Of a DNA stretch of 64,000 bases, positions 23,925 to 35,258 are shown in pieces. How positions within the stretch are numbered: position 1 is the first letter of the stretch; each line of letters opens with the position of its first letter. Source of the stretch: Nymphaea colorata (Eukaryota > Streptophyta > Magnoliopsida > Nymphaeales > Nymphaeaceae); assembly GCF_008831285.2 (NCBI RefSeq), contig NC_045138.2, positions 10,056,571 through 10,120,570 on the forward strand. Direction: 5' to 3'. Made by a program: the position numbers and the translations under genes. The notes under the pieces were generated by a model. It made no database searches, was not told the origin of the DNA, and saw only the letters and a list, made by a program, of their open reading frames with translations.

Positions 23925-23936
23925 GCTCTGATACCA
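23925..23936 (-). other. Primer-binding site, initiator tRNA-Met type
   Basis: Minus-strand TGGTATCAGAGC, identical to the primer site at 13349-13360. Here it follows an unrelated short AT-rich LTR-like segment, as in Ty1/copia or small non-autonomous LTR elements. Confidence 0.7.
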
Positions 23937-23939
23937 TAA

Positions 23940-24305
23940 AAATCTAACTGACGACAGTCACATATATAAACCCACGGTGAATCTCAATGAAAAACACTAA
24001 GTTCAAAGTGACCAAGAAAATAGAGAATGAAAAATATTATTGAATCACAAAAAAAGCTGTGGAAAACAACTTCCTTATAATGATGGCAGAAACAACAACT
24101 ATATATACATTATAGGCAATCAAATAATTAAGGAATAAATAGAGAAAAAATAGAAGATAGAAAATAACTAGCAGCAAAAGGAGCTGGAAACATACAAAAA
24201 TTAAAATATAAAATATAAAAATACATATACACATATATACATATACATGTATCACACACATTTGATTATAGGCAGTATAATATACACACACATGAATGTT
24301 TAACA
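23940..24305 (-). mobile_element. Probable 5' LTR of a copia-like or non-autonomous LTR element
   Basis: Minus strand: about 365 bp beginning near TGTTAAACATTC. It contains a TATA-like TATATATAG (about 24090-24105), then an AATAA-type signal (TTCAATAATATTTTTC, about 24030-24045), and ends a few bases before the TGGTATCAGAGC primer site. This is the order expected in an LTR. The exact ends are uncertain and no second LTR is seen, so the element is truncated or decayed. Confidence 0.5.
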
Positions 24306-25640
24306 TGTTTTCTAATACTCAGTCGAACCATCAAATTCAAAAATCAAACACAAATATTGCATTCTACTCTATCCCCATTCATTGTGCTTTAAGCTTAATA
24401 AATCAAGAATTCAAGCAAAAACGAAGAAAAACAGATTACTAGGAATAAAAACACACCCAAAAAAAAGGAATTGTACCTATATTTACTAAGGTTTACTAAA
24501 TATAGGATATAAAATTTCACACACAAAAAAAAAGTCAAATCAACAAAGCAAACAAAAATACAAACCTTTCCACCTGCAAGGTTAACAACAAAGATCCAAA
24601 ATTCTAAAAAAGGATGATGTAAAATAATGTTGCAAATCCAACGTAATTTGTTCGACAAAAAACTGGTGTCCATTTTATAAATATCAAAGAAGTTCCAATT
24701 AAAAAAAAATTAATTTTGTTTTATATTTTAAAACGATTTTTAATCTGGTGAAAATTTTGTTGGAAACACAGAAGAACAACTACAATTCCTACAATACTTA
24801 AAAAATAATCCTAAAAAATTAAAATTCTCTGTTCTTCAAGAATAACAAATGGCATTAGCAGGTCAAAAACCAGAAGAAAATACTGAAACATTGCGGACAG
24901 TCAATCAAAAAATAAACACCCATTGTGCACAATTAGAGTAGATAATAAAATTAGGACACTCATGAACAGTTGATTTTTCCCATGGCTATGCAATTACCAT
25001 TGACTAATGACTTCAATAACCATAATAATCTCTGGTCATCGCCCATTGGAAACTAGACTATACGTAGACAAATAAATACTGAATATTAAAATTCAAATAC
25101 GAAGCAAGAATCAGACAACAGAAAATCATGGTTCCGCTGATGTGCACACTCACAACTCCAGTCCGGTGCTGATGTGCCTCTTGAAAGACCACGGAGCCAC
25201 TGAGACCCAGTTCCAATGGTTGTCGACTGATTCCCACCGGACTGGTAGGAGAGAGAAAGAAGAGATCCAGCAGAGAATAAAGTACACCGGACTGGTAGGA
25301 GAGAGAGAGAGAAGAGATTCGGTAAACCTGGGTCCTGAAGCCCAATGATCACACAATGGTATGACCTAAAGTCAAGGATATATCATAGGATGCTGGTAAT
25401 TGCATAGTATATCCAATTGTAAATTTCACATACTCAGAATCAATATTGTAAGCGTACTGTTCGACCAACTGTATGAAGGCTAATGTTATAACTTCAAAAT
25501 CATTAGTTCGAGGGTATGGCTCTACAAAACTCATAGAAGCATAGATAGATCCAGGATAAAGAAGTGTAAATCGAACATAATCTGTAATACTTTGCAAACT
25601 TTGCCAAGAACTATATAAAGAATAATTGGTGAAATCAGAA
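24306..25640. other. AT-rich DNA; one 50-bp tandem pair
   Basis: No gene is seen. At 25236-25320 the word ACCGGACTGGTAGGAGAGAG is repeated with a 50-bp period, giving spurious overlapping frames on both strands. Confidence 0.5.
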
Positions 25641-25644
25641 TAAG

Positions 25645-27478
25645 AATTGCATCCGGAGCAGCGAACGCTGCAATCTGCATCACCAACTCGTTAGTTCAGA
25701 AAATGTGTGCATTTCGCAATCCATGTCCCTTCATTTACGGGACTTTTGTTAGCCCGAAAAAGGTACAGCATGAGCTAATGGTATTCAGACATCATCAGAT
25801 TCTCCACCCCCCAACTTATTCTTTTTTCTGAATTTGAAGCTAAAATATGTTAAACAGAGAAGTTATCCATCTTGTTGCCTCGTTGTACCATCTGAAAATG
25901 TTTTAATGGAAATGATGACATTAGTGGGAATATAAATCGAAACGTCCCCAGATTGAGTCTCAACTATTGGTAAAGCAGTCATACTTCCTTAGCCTAAACT
26001 AGAACTAGAACTTAGTTTAGCGGCACCGCAAAGAAGTTACGGGAGTTGCCAACTTTAGGTCATCAAACCCATCGTAAATGGTGCACTTTATTTATTTTTT
26101 CTTTTTTTTGAGAATAGGCTCAGGTGCAACGAGGCCTATTTGACCGCAGGAAAAACTGTTGTCCCACGAGGTAACCATTCAAAGGAAGTGATGAAACCTG
26201 ACTGCACTAGGAAAGGGGAAGCCCAGCATGTATGAGAGAAGCCTAGCTCTTCGCTATATTGAACACCCATCCACTAAGGTAACGAAAACATAAATTCCCT
26301 GGCCTTTGACCTGAAATGCAAGCAAAAAAGAATAAGCCACAGCAAGAATCTAAAACATTGATTAGTTATGGTTATAAATAGTTGGTGCTCAACTCCAACC
26401 ACGGCAGCTTCTGCGCATTGTGGGTGTGAAACAAGAGCAGATTCTACTTCTGCTGTGCCGATACGATGTCCAAATACTAGAAACAAAAATTCAGTTGGAT
26501 GCCTGATAAACATCGTGCTGGAATTAAGTAACAGATCTTGACATCACAGCAAACAGAAGGAACCAGGATTCACCTCACGTTAATGTCATCAACCCTACCA
26601 GTCAGCCAGTAATAACCATCCTTGTCCCTATCAACCAGTCGGATAACAAAACACAGTGACAGCCTCAAAGATTATTCTGATCCACCACCCTTACAGAAAG
26701 CAACAAATTTCAGTTCAACATCCCGGTGCGGACAGAATGAGCAAAAAGAACAAAGTTTGACGGTGAAAAGGGATCTGAAAATGGTGACCTCCCAAACCAT
26801 CACCAGTGAAATAATATCCCTGGAAAGGCTTAAAATAAGTTGTTTCGCATATATTTCATGATCACCATATAGAGTTCTGAAAGCACCAGGCCATGACCTC
26901 TTTATGCACACAGATAACCATTGCATTCTCCTTCAATTTCATCTCCCTTCTCATCCACTATCACAGGCTGAAACAGCGTGAAACATCATCCATTTTAAAG
27001 CAAAAACAAATAGGGAAAGGCAATTTGCAAATGTGAAAATATTTAAAGTACAAGTAATAAAAAAAAACATTGTACTTCTATTCATATTTCATATATAAGA
27101 TCACATTTATTATGCATGGAAGTTTCTAATAAGAAAAGCTTAACAGAACTGAAGTTCATAATAATGAATAGTGAAAATGATACATTTCTCAAATTCACAT
27201 AATGCCTTGGGAACTAACGCATGAACCACATAGAATTCTGAAGTTTCCTCCTGTTTCTCCTCAAACCATTTTCCTCGCCGTATTATACCCATGTTTTTTG
27301 TGACAATGCCGTGCATCACCCGAAAAACCACCCAAAAGGTCAGAGCGAAGTTGCTTTTAGCTAAATCCATAGCATGGTTTATATGATGATCCCATTTGAA
27401 AGGGAAAAGATGAAAAATTTTACCTCCATGCACATTTGGCTCTCCAACACTTCCAAGAACTCTCTCAAGGATTGATTG
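25645..27478 (-). pseudogene. Acetyl-CoA synthetase pseudogene (C-terminal exons)
   Basis: Plant acetyl-CoA synthetase activates acetate to acetyl-CoA with ATP, usually in plastids. Remnant exons occur in order on the minus strand. They are: LGSVGEP (27478-27424, with a 2-base insertion); a doubtful ETGG block (about 27330-27230); VIVDEKGDEIEGEC...SWPGAFRTLYGDHE...YYFTGDG (26967-26789, two frameshifts); DKDGYYWLTGRVDD (26627-26574, one codon short); [19 protein letters not shown] to VGVEH (26476-26382); [15 protein letters not shown] (26310-26244, frameshift, then divergence); IAAFAAPD (25674-25648). Many acceptors survive. The donor after VGVEH is lost, and the catalytic-lysine tail (SGKIMRR region) is not found. 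N-terminal exons are absent; a minisatellite lies where they would begin. This cannot encode enzyme. Confidence 0.88.
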
Positions 27479-27589
27479 CTAGAATACTGATTTACAAACA
27501 GCACAAAAATAATAGTTCTTGACAGAGTTTGTATACCAGCAGACAATTATAACAAGTTCTTGCAATTAATTGTAGACAAGGCATTTACA

Positions 27590-28745
27590 GTCCGCTATAG
27601 CGATCGCAATCACCGCTGGAGGTCGTCAAGCTCTAGAAGCCAACGATCGCAACCACTGTTAAAGGATCGGTACACCTGTCACCGCTATAGCTCTATGCCG
27701 GTGATGGTCGGCAACAACGATCGCCATGTCGGCAATTGCAGCGACCGCGGGAGGTCGGGAACCACCGCTGGAGTTCGGCAAAAGCCGTCACCGCTATAGT
27801 TTCTATGCCGGCGATAAAACCACCGGTGGAGTTGGCAAACAACCGTCACCGCTATAGCTCTATTGCGGGGATGGCAACCACCGCTGGAATTGGCAAACAA
27901 CTGTCACCGCTATAGCTCTATTGCGGGGATGGCACCACCGCTGGAGTTCGGCAAAAGCCGTCACCGCTATAGTTCTATGCCGGCGATAAAAACCACCGCT
28001 GGAGTTGGCAAACAACTGTCACCGCTATAGCTCTATTGCGGGGATGGCGACCACCGCTGGAGTTCGGCAAACAACTTCACCGCTATAGTTCTATGCCGGC
28101 GATAAAACCACCGCTGGAGTTGGCAAACAACTGTCACCGCTACAGCTCTATTGCGGGGATCGAAACCACCGCTGGAATTGGCAAACAACTGTCACCGCTA
28201 TAGCTCTATTGCGGGGATGGCAACCACCGCTGGAGTTCGGACCGCTATAGTTCTATGGCGGCGATGACAACCACCGCTGGAGTTCGGCAAAAGCCGTCAC
28301 CGCTATAGTTCTATGCCGGCGATAAAAACCACCGCTAGAGTTGGCAAACAACTGTCACCGCTATAGCTCTATTGCGGGGATGGCAACCACCGCTGGAGTT
28401 CGGCAAAAGCTGTCACCGCTATAGCTCTATGCCGGCGATAAAAACCACCGCTGGAGTTGGCAAACAACTGTCACCGCTATAGCTCTATTGCGGGGATGGC
28501 GACCACCGCTGGAGTTCGACAAACAACTTCACCGCTATAGTTCTATGCCGGCGATAAAAACCACCGCTGGAGCTCGCAAACAGCGATCACCGCTATAGCT
28601 CTATGCCGGCGCTTACAACCCCCGCTGGACACTGTCACCTCTACAGCTCCATACCGGCGATTGGAACACCGCGGGAACAGCTGTCACCGCTATAGCTCTA
28701 TGCCGGCGATTCGAACCACCACGGGGTCGGCAGCTCGATGCAAAC
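27590..28745. repeat. GC-rich 58-bp minisatellite, about 18 units
   Basis: Units start with CACCGCTATAG at 27680, 27790, 27847, 27905, 27962, 28020, 28078, 28135, 28193, 28241 (ACC start), 28298, 28355, 28414, 28472, 28530, 28588, 28635 and 28685. Most are 57-59 bp. Two unit types differ in the middle: type A has TGCCGGCGATAAAAACC, type B has TTGCGGGGATGGCAACC. From 27962 to 28588 they largely alternate A-B, a dimeric higher-order pattern of about 116 bp. Edge units are shorter or diverged; 27590-27680 is a degenerate forerunner. The array is strikingly GC-rich against AT-rich flanks. It is not a CRISPR array: repeats abut and there are no unique spacers. Confidence 0.95.
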
Positions 28746-30752
28746 TTTTCTTTTAATATTTATTTTTTTTTGGGTAGTTTATGAAAAAACACATCTAATG
28801 TTTAATTTGTCAAATTGGTTTTTGGCATATTTAACACCTTTATTTAATTAATACACGTTTTCTATGACAATGGTGTTTCTACAAGGTTGGTTTAAGGGTA
28901 ACAAGTTTATAAAAGTTTTGCAAATGGTTTGATTTAAACTATGCAGTGGGTTTTGTAAAATCATAAGGTAGATGATAATGACAATAGTGGGATTGTAATG
29001 TTGTCTGCCAAACTTTGATTAGCCTTGTGTCTTGGTCACATGAGGAATCTACGGAATGATGATTTTCCAAAAAAAATACATCACAAGGGACGAGTTCTCC
29101 TCGAACTCTCTCATAAATAGAGCCTTGTCACAGGCAAATTTCTCTGAATTCTCTTGTTGTAAGATTTCCTTGTAGAGGGTTGGTTGCTTACTAGGGGTAA
29201 TCACTACTTCCATAACTCACTCTCCTAAATTAAACACTACTTCAGGGCTGAGTGAGGTTTGAATGATTTGAGATGCTTTTAATCATAATTTCAGGTTTAG
29301 GATAAAATGGAACAAACAGCTCCCCGAGATTTCTCTGCCCAAGCATATACATAAAAAAAAGGTCCAAAGTAATCCCAGTCTAACTTAGTAGAAATGTTAC
29401 CAACTGCCAATAAGCCTCAAAAGGAGACCGTCTACAGGAGAACAAAGACACTTTGCACGAAAATAGAATGCTTTTTAATCATAACAACCAAGCATCAGTC
29501 TTCCACCATGCCTCAACCAACCATGACGTGATTTTTTCAACATTAAGTGGAACAAAAAGTGTATCTCAAAAGCCTAGAACTGAAAAAGCATGTGAAGATT
29601 GCTGTCAATTCACAAAGAGGGAAAAGATCAAAGACCAATTGGATATCCTATAACATGGCTCCGCTCCAAACCAAAGCAACTTTGAGACCTGAATAACAAT
29701 TATTGTTTTTACTTGTAGATACAATATAGAGGTACAAAGGCATAAAGGAAAGCAATACATTTCCACTTCTTATCATGGTTTACTAAGACCAATTCATGAT
29801 CGTTGTAGCCTACAAAAAAGAGCATGTCATAAATCTAAACCCTCCTCCCACGTCAGTCTTGGGAGGCATATTATAGATTCTACACGTCACCGCACTAGTT
29901 GAATATCATAAAGCTATAATCTCTCTTGCCCATAGAAGTGCAGGCTCTTCTCTCAACAGTTGCATATGTAAACATCAAACTTTTCAAGCTTCAAAACATG
30001 GAACTAAAGGTTCAAAAGAGAGCCACTTTAGTTCCTGGTCAGGAGAAATAAATAGTGACCAATTCAGATGTCTATAGCTAGAATACCAAACAGAAAAGGA
30101 ATACACAGTAGGTAGGCACCAGAATTTCTCCATGCCAGTTTCAGAGTTGAACAACATTATCAGCCTAAGAACACTAAGAAGCTGCTGAATAAGCCAAACA
30201 TTATTGAACCTTTTCTGCAACGCACTACTACACTCTTAAACCATTAAACAAAGTAATATGTCAATGACTTGTACATATACACATTGGCGAATGATAAATT
30301 AGCAAGGAACATTTTATCAATGAAATACACATTCACACAAACATGCAAGCATATATATAATTTGCATTGATTAGCTTTTTCAAGTCATTATCTACAGCTC
30401 AAATGATACTAGAGCACATGTGACATATTCAAGAAGAACCAAGTGAAGAAAATTGATGACTGGACCAACTACATCATTTTCTCAAAAACAATCAGAAAGT
30501 TTCTCCAGATACCAAACTAGATAAAGAACATTACCATAATAAGTTGGCCTCCAAACATCATATCCAGAAACTCCTCTGAAACACAAAATAACTTGTGAAA
30601 TGGAAAGCTGAGAAGTGAGAATACACACAAACAGTCACAACCGCCAATTTAAAGAATCATGACAAAACAGTAATTTTTGCAATTTAATTTACAAACAAGT
30701 AGACAAACATTTCTAGAAATTATGTAAAATCTTAAGAGACAAAAAAGGGACA
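28746..30752. other. Gene-free AT-rich DNA
   Basis: No coding frame with recognisable content, no RNA gene and no clear repeat. Confidence 0.5.
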
Positions 30753-30834
30753 ATCATGATTTCTTTGTTTACCTGTGAATCTTTTTAAAAAATTTTATAT
30801 ATATATATACATACATACATACATATATACATAC

Positions 30835-30871
<37 letters not shown>

Positions 30872-30915
30872 AAACTTTTTAAAAAGATTGACAGGTAAAC
30901 AAAGAAATCATGAAT
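30753..30915. repeat. Long near-perfect inverted repeat (hairpin) with AT/ACAT loop
   Basis: The left arm at about 30753-30815 (starting ATCATGATTTCTTTGTTTAC) is repeated inverted at about 30853-30915 (ending AAACAAAGAAATCATGAAT). Only a few mismatches occur over about 60 bp per arm. The loop is made of ATAC/ACAT and AT dinucleotides. It is either a foldback MITE or a palindromic duplication. The arms have no GC-rich terminus or clear target duplication. Confidence 0.85.
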
Positions 30916-31210
30916 TATCTAATAATTTTCTTGTAAAAATTACAAACAATTCATAAAAACTCCTCAAGTTGTGAACCATGACAGGTACATATATATGTGT
31001 GTGTTTCTCCATAATATGAATAATGACATTTATTTTTGGGTATATTTTGATAATATTACATTATTTGCCTAATCATATCATTTGGAGATCTTTTAATGAT
31101 AAAAACGTGATAGTTTCAAAATTCAAACTATTGTTGATAACATAGCATAAACTCACTTCAAAGAGAGGAGGGAGGAGAGAGAGATCGTTAATTTACAACA
31201 GCAAGAATAC

Positions 31211-31422
31211 GTCACTCGTGCTTTGGTTCTCATTTCTTCAGGTCATTTGCAAGTCTCTGCAGCAATAACGGCTGTTAACTCATGTCAACAAAATATCTGG
31301 CCGTTCATATGATATTGCGCATCTGAAGCATCAAAAGGATCCACAAACTGCACAAAGCCAAAGACGCCAGGTTCTCTGCACAGAGAAAAAATCCAATTAG
31401 ATAAATAGATAGAGAGAGAGAG

Positions 31423-31456
<34 letters not shown>

Positions 31457-32720
31457 GAGAGAGCATGTGATAATGAAATGTACAGAAGACAACAAAGGAA
31501 GAGGCAAGATATAGCATATGCATATGACGTAGTGTTTTTTGCTCTAATACCTTTAACAACACTTCCAATGCAAAGAAGTCCACACATAACATAAAAGCAG
31601 CTAGCAATCCAAGCTTAGTGGCTGACTTTTATCTATAGTTAGTATGCTCTGCAACTTCAAAAAATGCATGAAACTTCAAAATCTTCACATTGAATAAAAC
31701 TTCAAATTCTTGAGAATAAATCAAGCACTTGATACCTTGCTCCAAATTTATCTTCGTATGCATTTGACTTCAATTGGCAACCTTCAATCTTTTTCAACTA
31801 TTATTCTTGTCAGTTATATTATTTCTCGTCTTTATAAGACTTCTCGTCTTTCTAAGACTTCTACTTTTGAAATTTCATGCTACACCTCAGAAAAATCAAG
31901 ACGTTAAGCAACCCAAAACAGTGGTCTCAAGGGGCTTGTTTTCAACTTCAAGTCAAGATACCCTAAGAACCCGTTTAAAGAACAACTCACAGTGAAAAGA
32001 GAAAATATCTGCTTGAAATTAAAAGCAAATTTTCCTTCATAACAAGAATTCATTCAATGATATAACTCTTTCAACAAATGATTGTGAATTCATTTGAAGA
32101 ATAAAACATGTCACTAAAAGCCAGCATAGACCAATCGCTGCATTGACCACATTTATCAGTAACAAGGGCACCATTTCCAAATCTCCATTTAGTAGCTTCA
32201 CCAAGGATAATAATAAAGCTTATGAAAGATAGACAGTTTTTCTCTCAAAAACAGTTCAACAGTAATAGATGTCCCATTAAGGAACATGAAAATAGTTGAC
32301 AAACATAATCGACAATGACTAGTAGCAAGACCGTAGACGCCTAGCACCCATTTACACCAAGGAAACCATACCTTGTGTAATAGTCCCTTGGCAGATACAC
32401 ATCCCTTATGGGCCCATAGCGTTCAAAAGGGATTCAAAGATCTTCTGGCCTGCAAGGAAGCCAAATATGTTGCCTTAAACATTATCAAACAACAGTTCAA
32501 CAATATGTAATTGCTGTCTACCCTAGGATAAACCAATATATGGGCTAATGCAATCACATTACCTGCAATCCAGAGGAATATTTCGAACGAAGAGACTTCC
32601 ATTACTACTTTCTTTTCGGCCACCATACCTCCCTCTAGGAGGAGGACTTCTTCCTCTACCGCCATATCCACTTCTTCGAGGACTACTTCATCTGCCACCA
32701 TATCCACTTGTTCACACGCA
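31211..32720 (-). pseudogene. SC35-like SR splicing factor pseudogene (SCL type)
   Basis: SCL proteins are plant SR splicing factors with one RRM and an RS tail. Three exons are seen on the minus strand with intact splice junctions. Exon A (about 32715-32563) has SGYGGRGRSPPPRGRYGG then SLFVRNIPLDCR (RNP2). Exon B (32449-32372) has PFERYGPIRDVYLPRDYY. Exon C (31375-31211) has GFGFVQFVDPFDASDAQYHM (RNP1) and PEEMRTKARV. Premature stops lie at 32688-32690, 32434-32436, 31285-31287 and 31243-31245, at positions that are Gly or Arg in the family. No RS tail follows. Junctions kept but four stops make it a decayed gene, not a processed copy. Confidence 0.9.
31414..31456. repeat. (GA)n(CA)n(GA)n microsatellite
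   Basis: GA, then AC, then GA dinucleotide runs inside the intron of the SR-factor pseudogene. Confidence 0.9.
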
Positions 32721-34136
32721 CTACCTTGACAGCTTAACCTAGTGAAACAGCAAAATATTATACAGCCAAAGCCAAGCAGCAGTACCTTGAGCACTCGAGG
32801 AATGCCCTTTACATGCTTCAGACTTGCACATGACGTCGTGGTTGATTCTTCACAGAAGTGGAACATGAAATCTAATGTCATGTCAAGCACAACAACATAA
32901 AAAATGCCATATTTGTTCCGAGATAGTGATGGATACAATGTCAAGGCACTCATTTCAAACTTCAAGATCAAGCATAGGCCTTAAGAACCAACTTCTGTTG
33001 AAAAAAGTGTTCATACAATAGATATTCCTTATAATGTAGAAGATTCAGACACTTTCAGTTATAGGTCCATGTTTTACCTCATGAGGCACCTGCCCATTGC
33101 TGTGACACACTTGTGACAGAAGAACTGATGTGAAAAAAAAAATTGCTACAACTGTAACAATAGTGATAACAACATAAAAAAGATAAATTTCAGAAACTAA
33201 AACCTTTTAGCTTGTTAAGTACTCCAAAAACAGAAAACTGTAGTTTCAATTTGAAATTCATAATCTTGAGACCCTTTTTAAGATGAGAAAACTTTTAGGA
33301 TACAATAATTTTCACATGGGGAGATTTTACCCTTCCTTAGCCTTTCCCATGTCCATTTAACTCGGGTGCTTGTCTACATGGAAAATCTGCGGTGCTTCAT
33401 AGGCAGCTGCATCAAGTTTCAAGAACTTGTCTCTATTTCCCATGTAAGCATCAAAAGCATAGTCCAGAATATAAAGGAGATCACAAAGGTGTCAGAACAC
33501 CATACATGCCAAAGCAATGAAGCGGTAGAAATAGTGTCAATGTGATTGAGGATATAGTGAAATCTCTATGATATGGTCAATGGTTATTGATGTGTTTTTA
33601 CACTCATTCCGTTCAGTAATATCCACAAGCCTCTCATTCTCCTGTATGGCAAGAAGCCCTCCAGTAATATCCACAAGCCTCTCATTCCCTCGTATGCATA
33701 AAAGAACTGAGCTGCATATGTAGAACCATAAAATAACCAAAAGAAGCTAGAGGCAGAGGTGAAAAAAATGTGAAATATTTGTTCATTTTGGTAACACTGA
33801 AGGATCTATTTCAGTTCCTGGAAACTAACACTAAAATAGAGTACTAAACCTAATGAAAGTACTTTTTGATACATCAAGGAAAATCCACATTTATCTGGCC
33901 AGTCCAGGATAGGAACACAATACAGATAATCTCTGGGATTGAAGAACAGAAAATAGTTGTTGTCAGACAACATCGGCTTGCAGTATCACACTCGTGAAGA
34001 TATAACAGGTATATCAGAATATTTAACAACCTTTATTGCAGATCAACTTGTGTAATTTTTAAGCATATAATTTGACAATGAATTGCTTTCATTGAGTCCA
34101 GTTGGGATGTTGTTATGAGGTTTTGTAAAAGCAAGT
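32721..34136. other. No gene seen; one 48-bp-period direct repeat
   Basis: AT-rich DNA. The word AGTAATATCCACAAGCCTCT occurs at 33615 and again at 33663. If the SR-factor gene was longer, its 5' end would lie here, but I cannot locate it. Confidence 0.5.
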
Positions 34137-34400
34137 CATGAGAATTAGAGACAGGCATTTCATAAAGCTTACCTTGGATCCTTCTGCCTTCTCCTAATCC
34201 ACATATTTTATAACTCACTTGCATCTCGTGGCATTCTAATTCTTTGAACAATGACGTTCTATCCTCTGCATGAGAATTAGAGACAGACATTTCACAAAGC
34301 TTACCTTGGATCCTTCTGCCTTCTCCTAATCCACATATTTTATAACTCACTTGCATCTCGTGGCATTCTAATTCTTTGATCAATGATGTTCTATGCTCTG
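34137..34400. repeat. Two tandem copies of a 132-bp unit
   Basis: 34137-34268 and 34269-34400 are nearly identical, starting CATGAGAATTAGAGACAG, and a third copy starts and breaks off at 34401. On the minus strand both copies are open in one frame (ELECHEMQVSYKICGLGEG twice). The unit may contain an old exon, or the open frame may be chance. No family is recognised. Confidence 0.9.
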
Positions 34401-34570
34401 CATGAATCCACTACGTCAATGGGAATGTAGCAAACAGTAAACCTTTAGTTGGCATTCCATGGAAAATGATTTAATACTCAGTAATAATGTTGAGGTTTTT
34501 GGGAATCCTTATAATGGAGCTGACATTTAAATGCACACAAAGCATGTTAAACTTATAAACTATGTCACAT

Positions 34571-34619
34571 AGGTACGGGTATAGGTGCAGGTACAGGTGC
34601 CGGTGCGGGTACGGCCGTA
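34571..34619. repeat. Short GGTACNGGTGC-type tandem motif
   Basis: A 49-bp stretch built from GGTACGGGTATAGGTGCAGG-like 6-bp words, directly before a microsatellite. Confidence 0.7.
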
Positions 34620-34731
34620 CACACACGCACATATATATATATGTGTGTATACATATATATATATGTGTGTATATATATATATATATGTGTGTATATATAT
34701 ATATGTCAAAAAATTTCAAACGCAATAATAT

Positions 34732-34791
<60 letters not shown>

Positions 34792-34792
34792 C
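34620..34792. repeat. Compound AC/AT/GTAT microsatellite
   Basis: Alternating (AC)n, (AT)n and (GTAT)n runs, interrupted by CAAAAAATT(A/T)CAAAC words at about 34708 and 34792. Confidence 0.9.
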
Positions 34793-35060
34793 AAAAAATT
34801 ACAAACAGAATAACATATTCAATTTCATAAATCATAGACTGCAACAATCAAGCATGTAAAATCAGCATAGAAGCAATAAAACAAGAGAAGAAAAAAGTGA
34901 AGAAAGGATCGAAGAAGTCAAACAAAAAATCGGGAGAAAATGAAGAGACATCAGATTGCAACTCCGAATGGAGGGAGATGTCCTCTCTATTCACACTTCT
35001 TAAGAATGCATTAAAGAGAAGTATAGATTTTATGAGAATAACAAATGCATTTAAGATGGA

Positions 35061-35258
35061 CTGATAATCAGAGCTAGACGGGGTGTAGACTGCATGTCGT
35101 CAATTCTCAAATTGTTTCATAATTCACTCAGAAAAGAAAACAGAGGACAAACGAAAGAGGGAAAATGACTGATAATAAGAGCTAGACGGGGTCTAGGCTG
35201 CATGTCGCCAATTCTCATATTGTTTCATAAGAAAACAGAGGACAAACAAAAGAGGGGA
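35061..35258. repeat. Tandem duplication of about 108 bp
   Basis: CTGATAATCAGAGCTAGACG begins at 35061 and a close copy at 35169. The second copy lacks about 15-20 bp in its middle and ends where the CGATACG-rich element begins. Confidence 0.85.

Noticed and set aside
27680-28745. CRISPR-like array of regularly spaced repeats
   Set aside because: Repeats abut with no unique spacers, unit types alternate, and the setting is a plant nuclear genome. It is a minisatellite.
30753-30915. Conserved microRNA precursor
   Set aside because: Arms are too perfect and AT/TA-rich, with no known mature sequence. An inverted duplication or foldback element is more likely.
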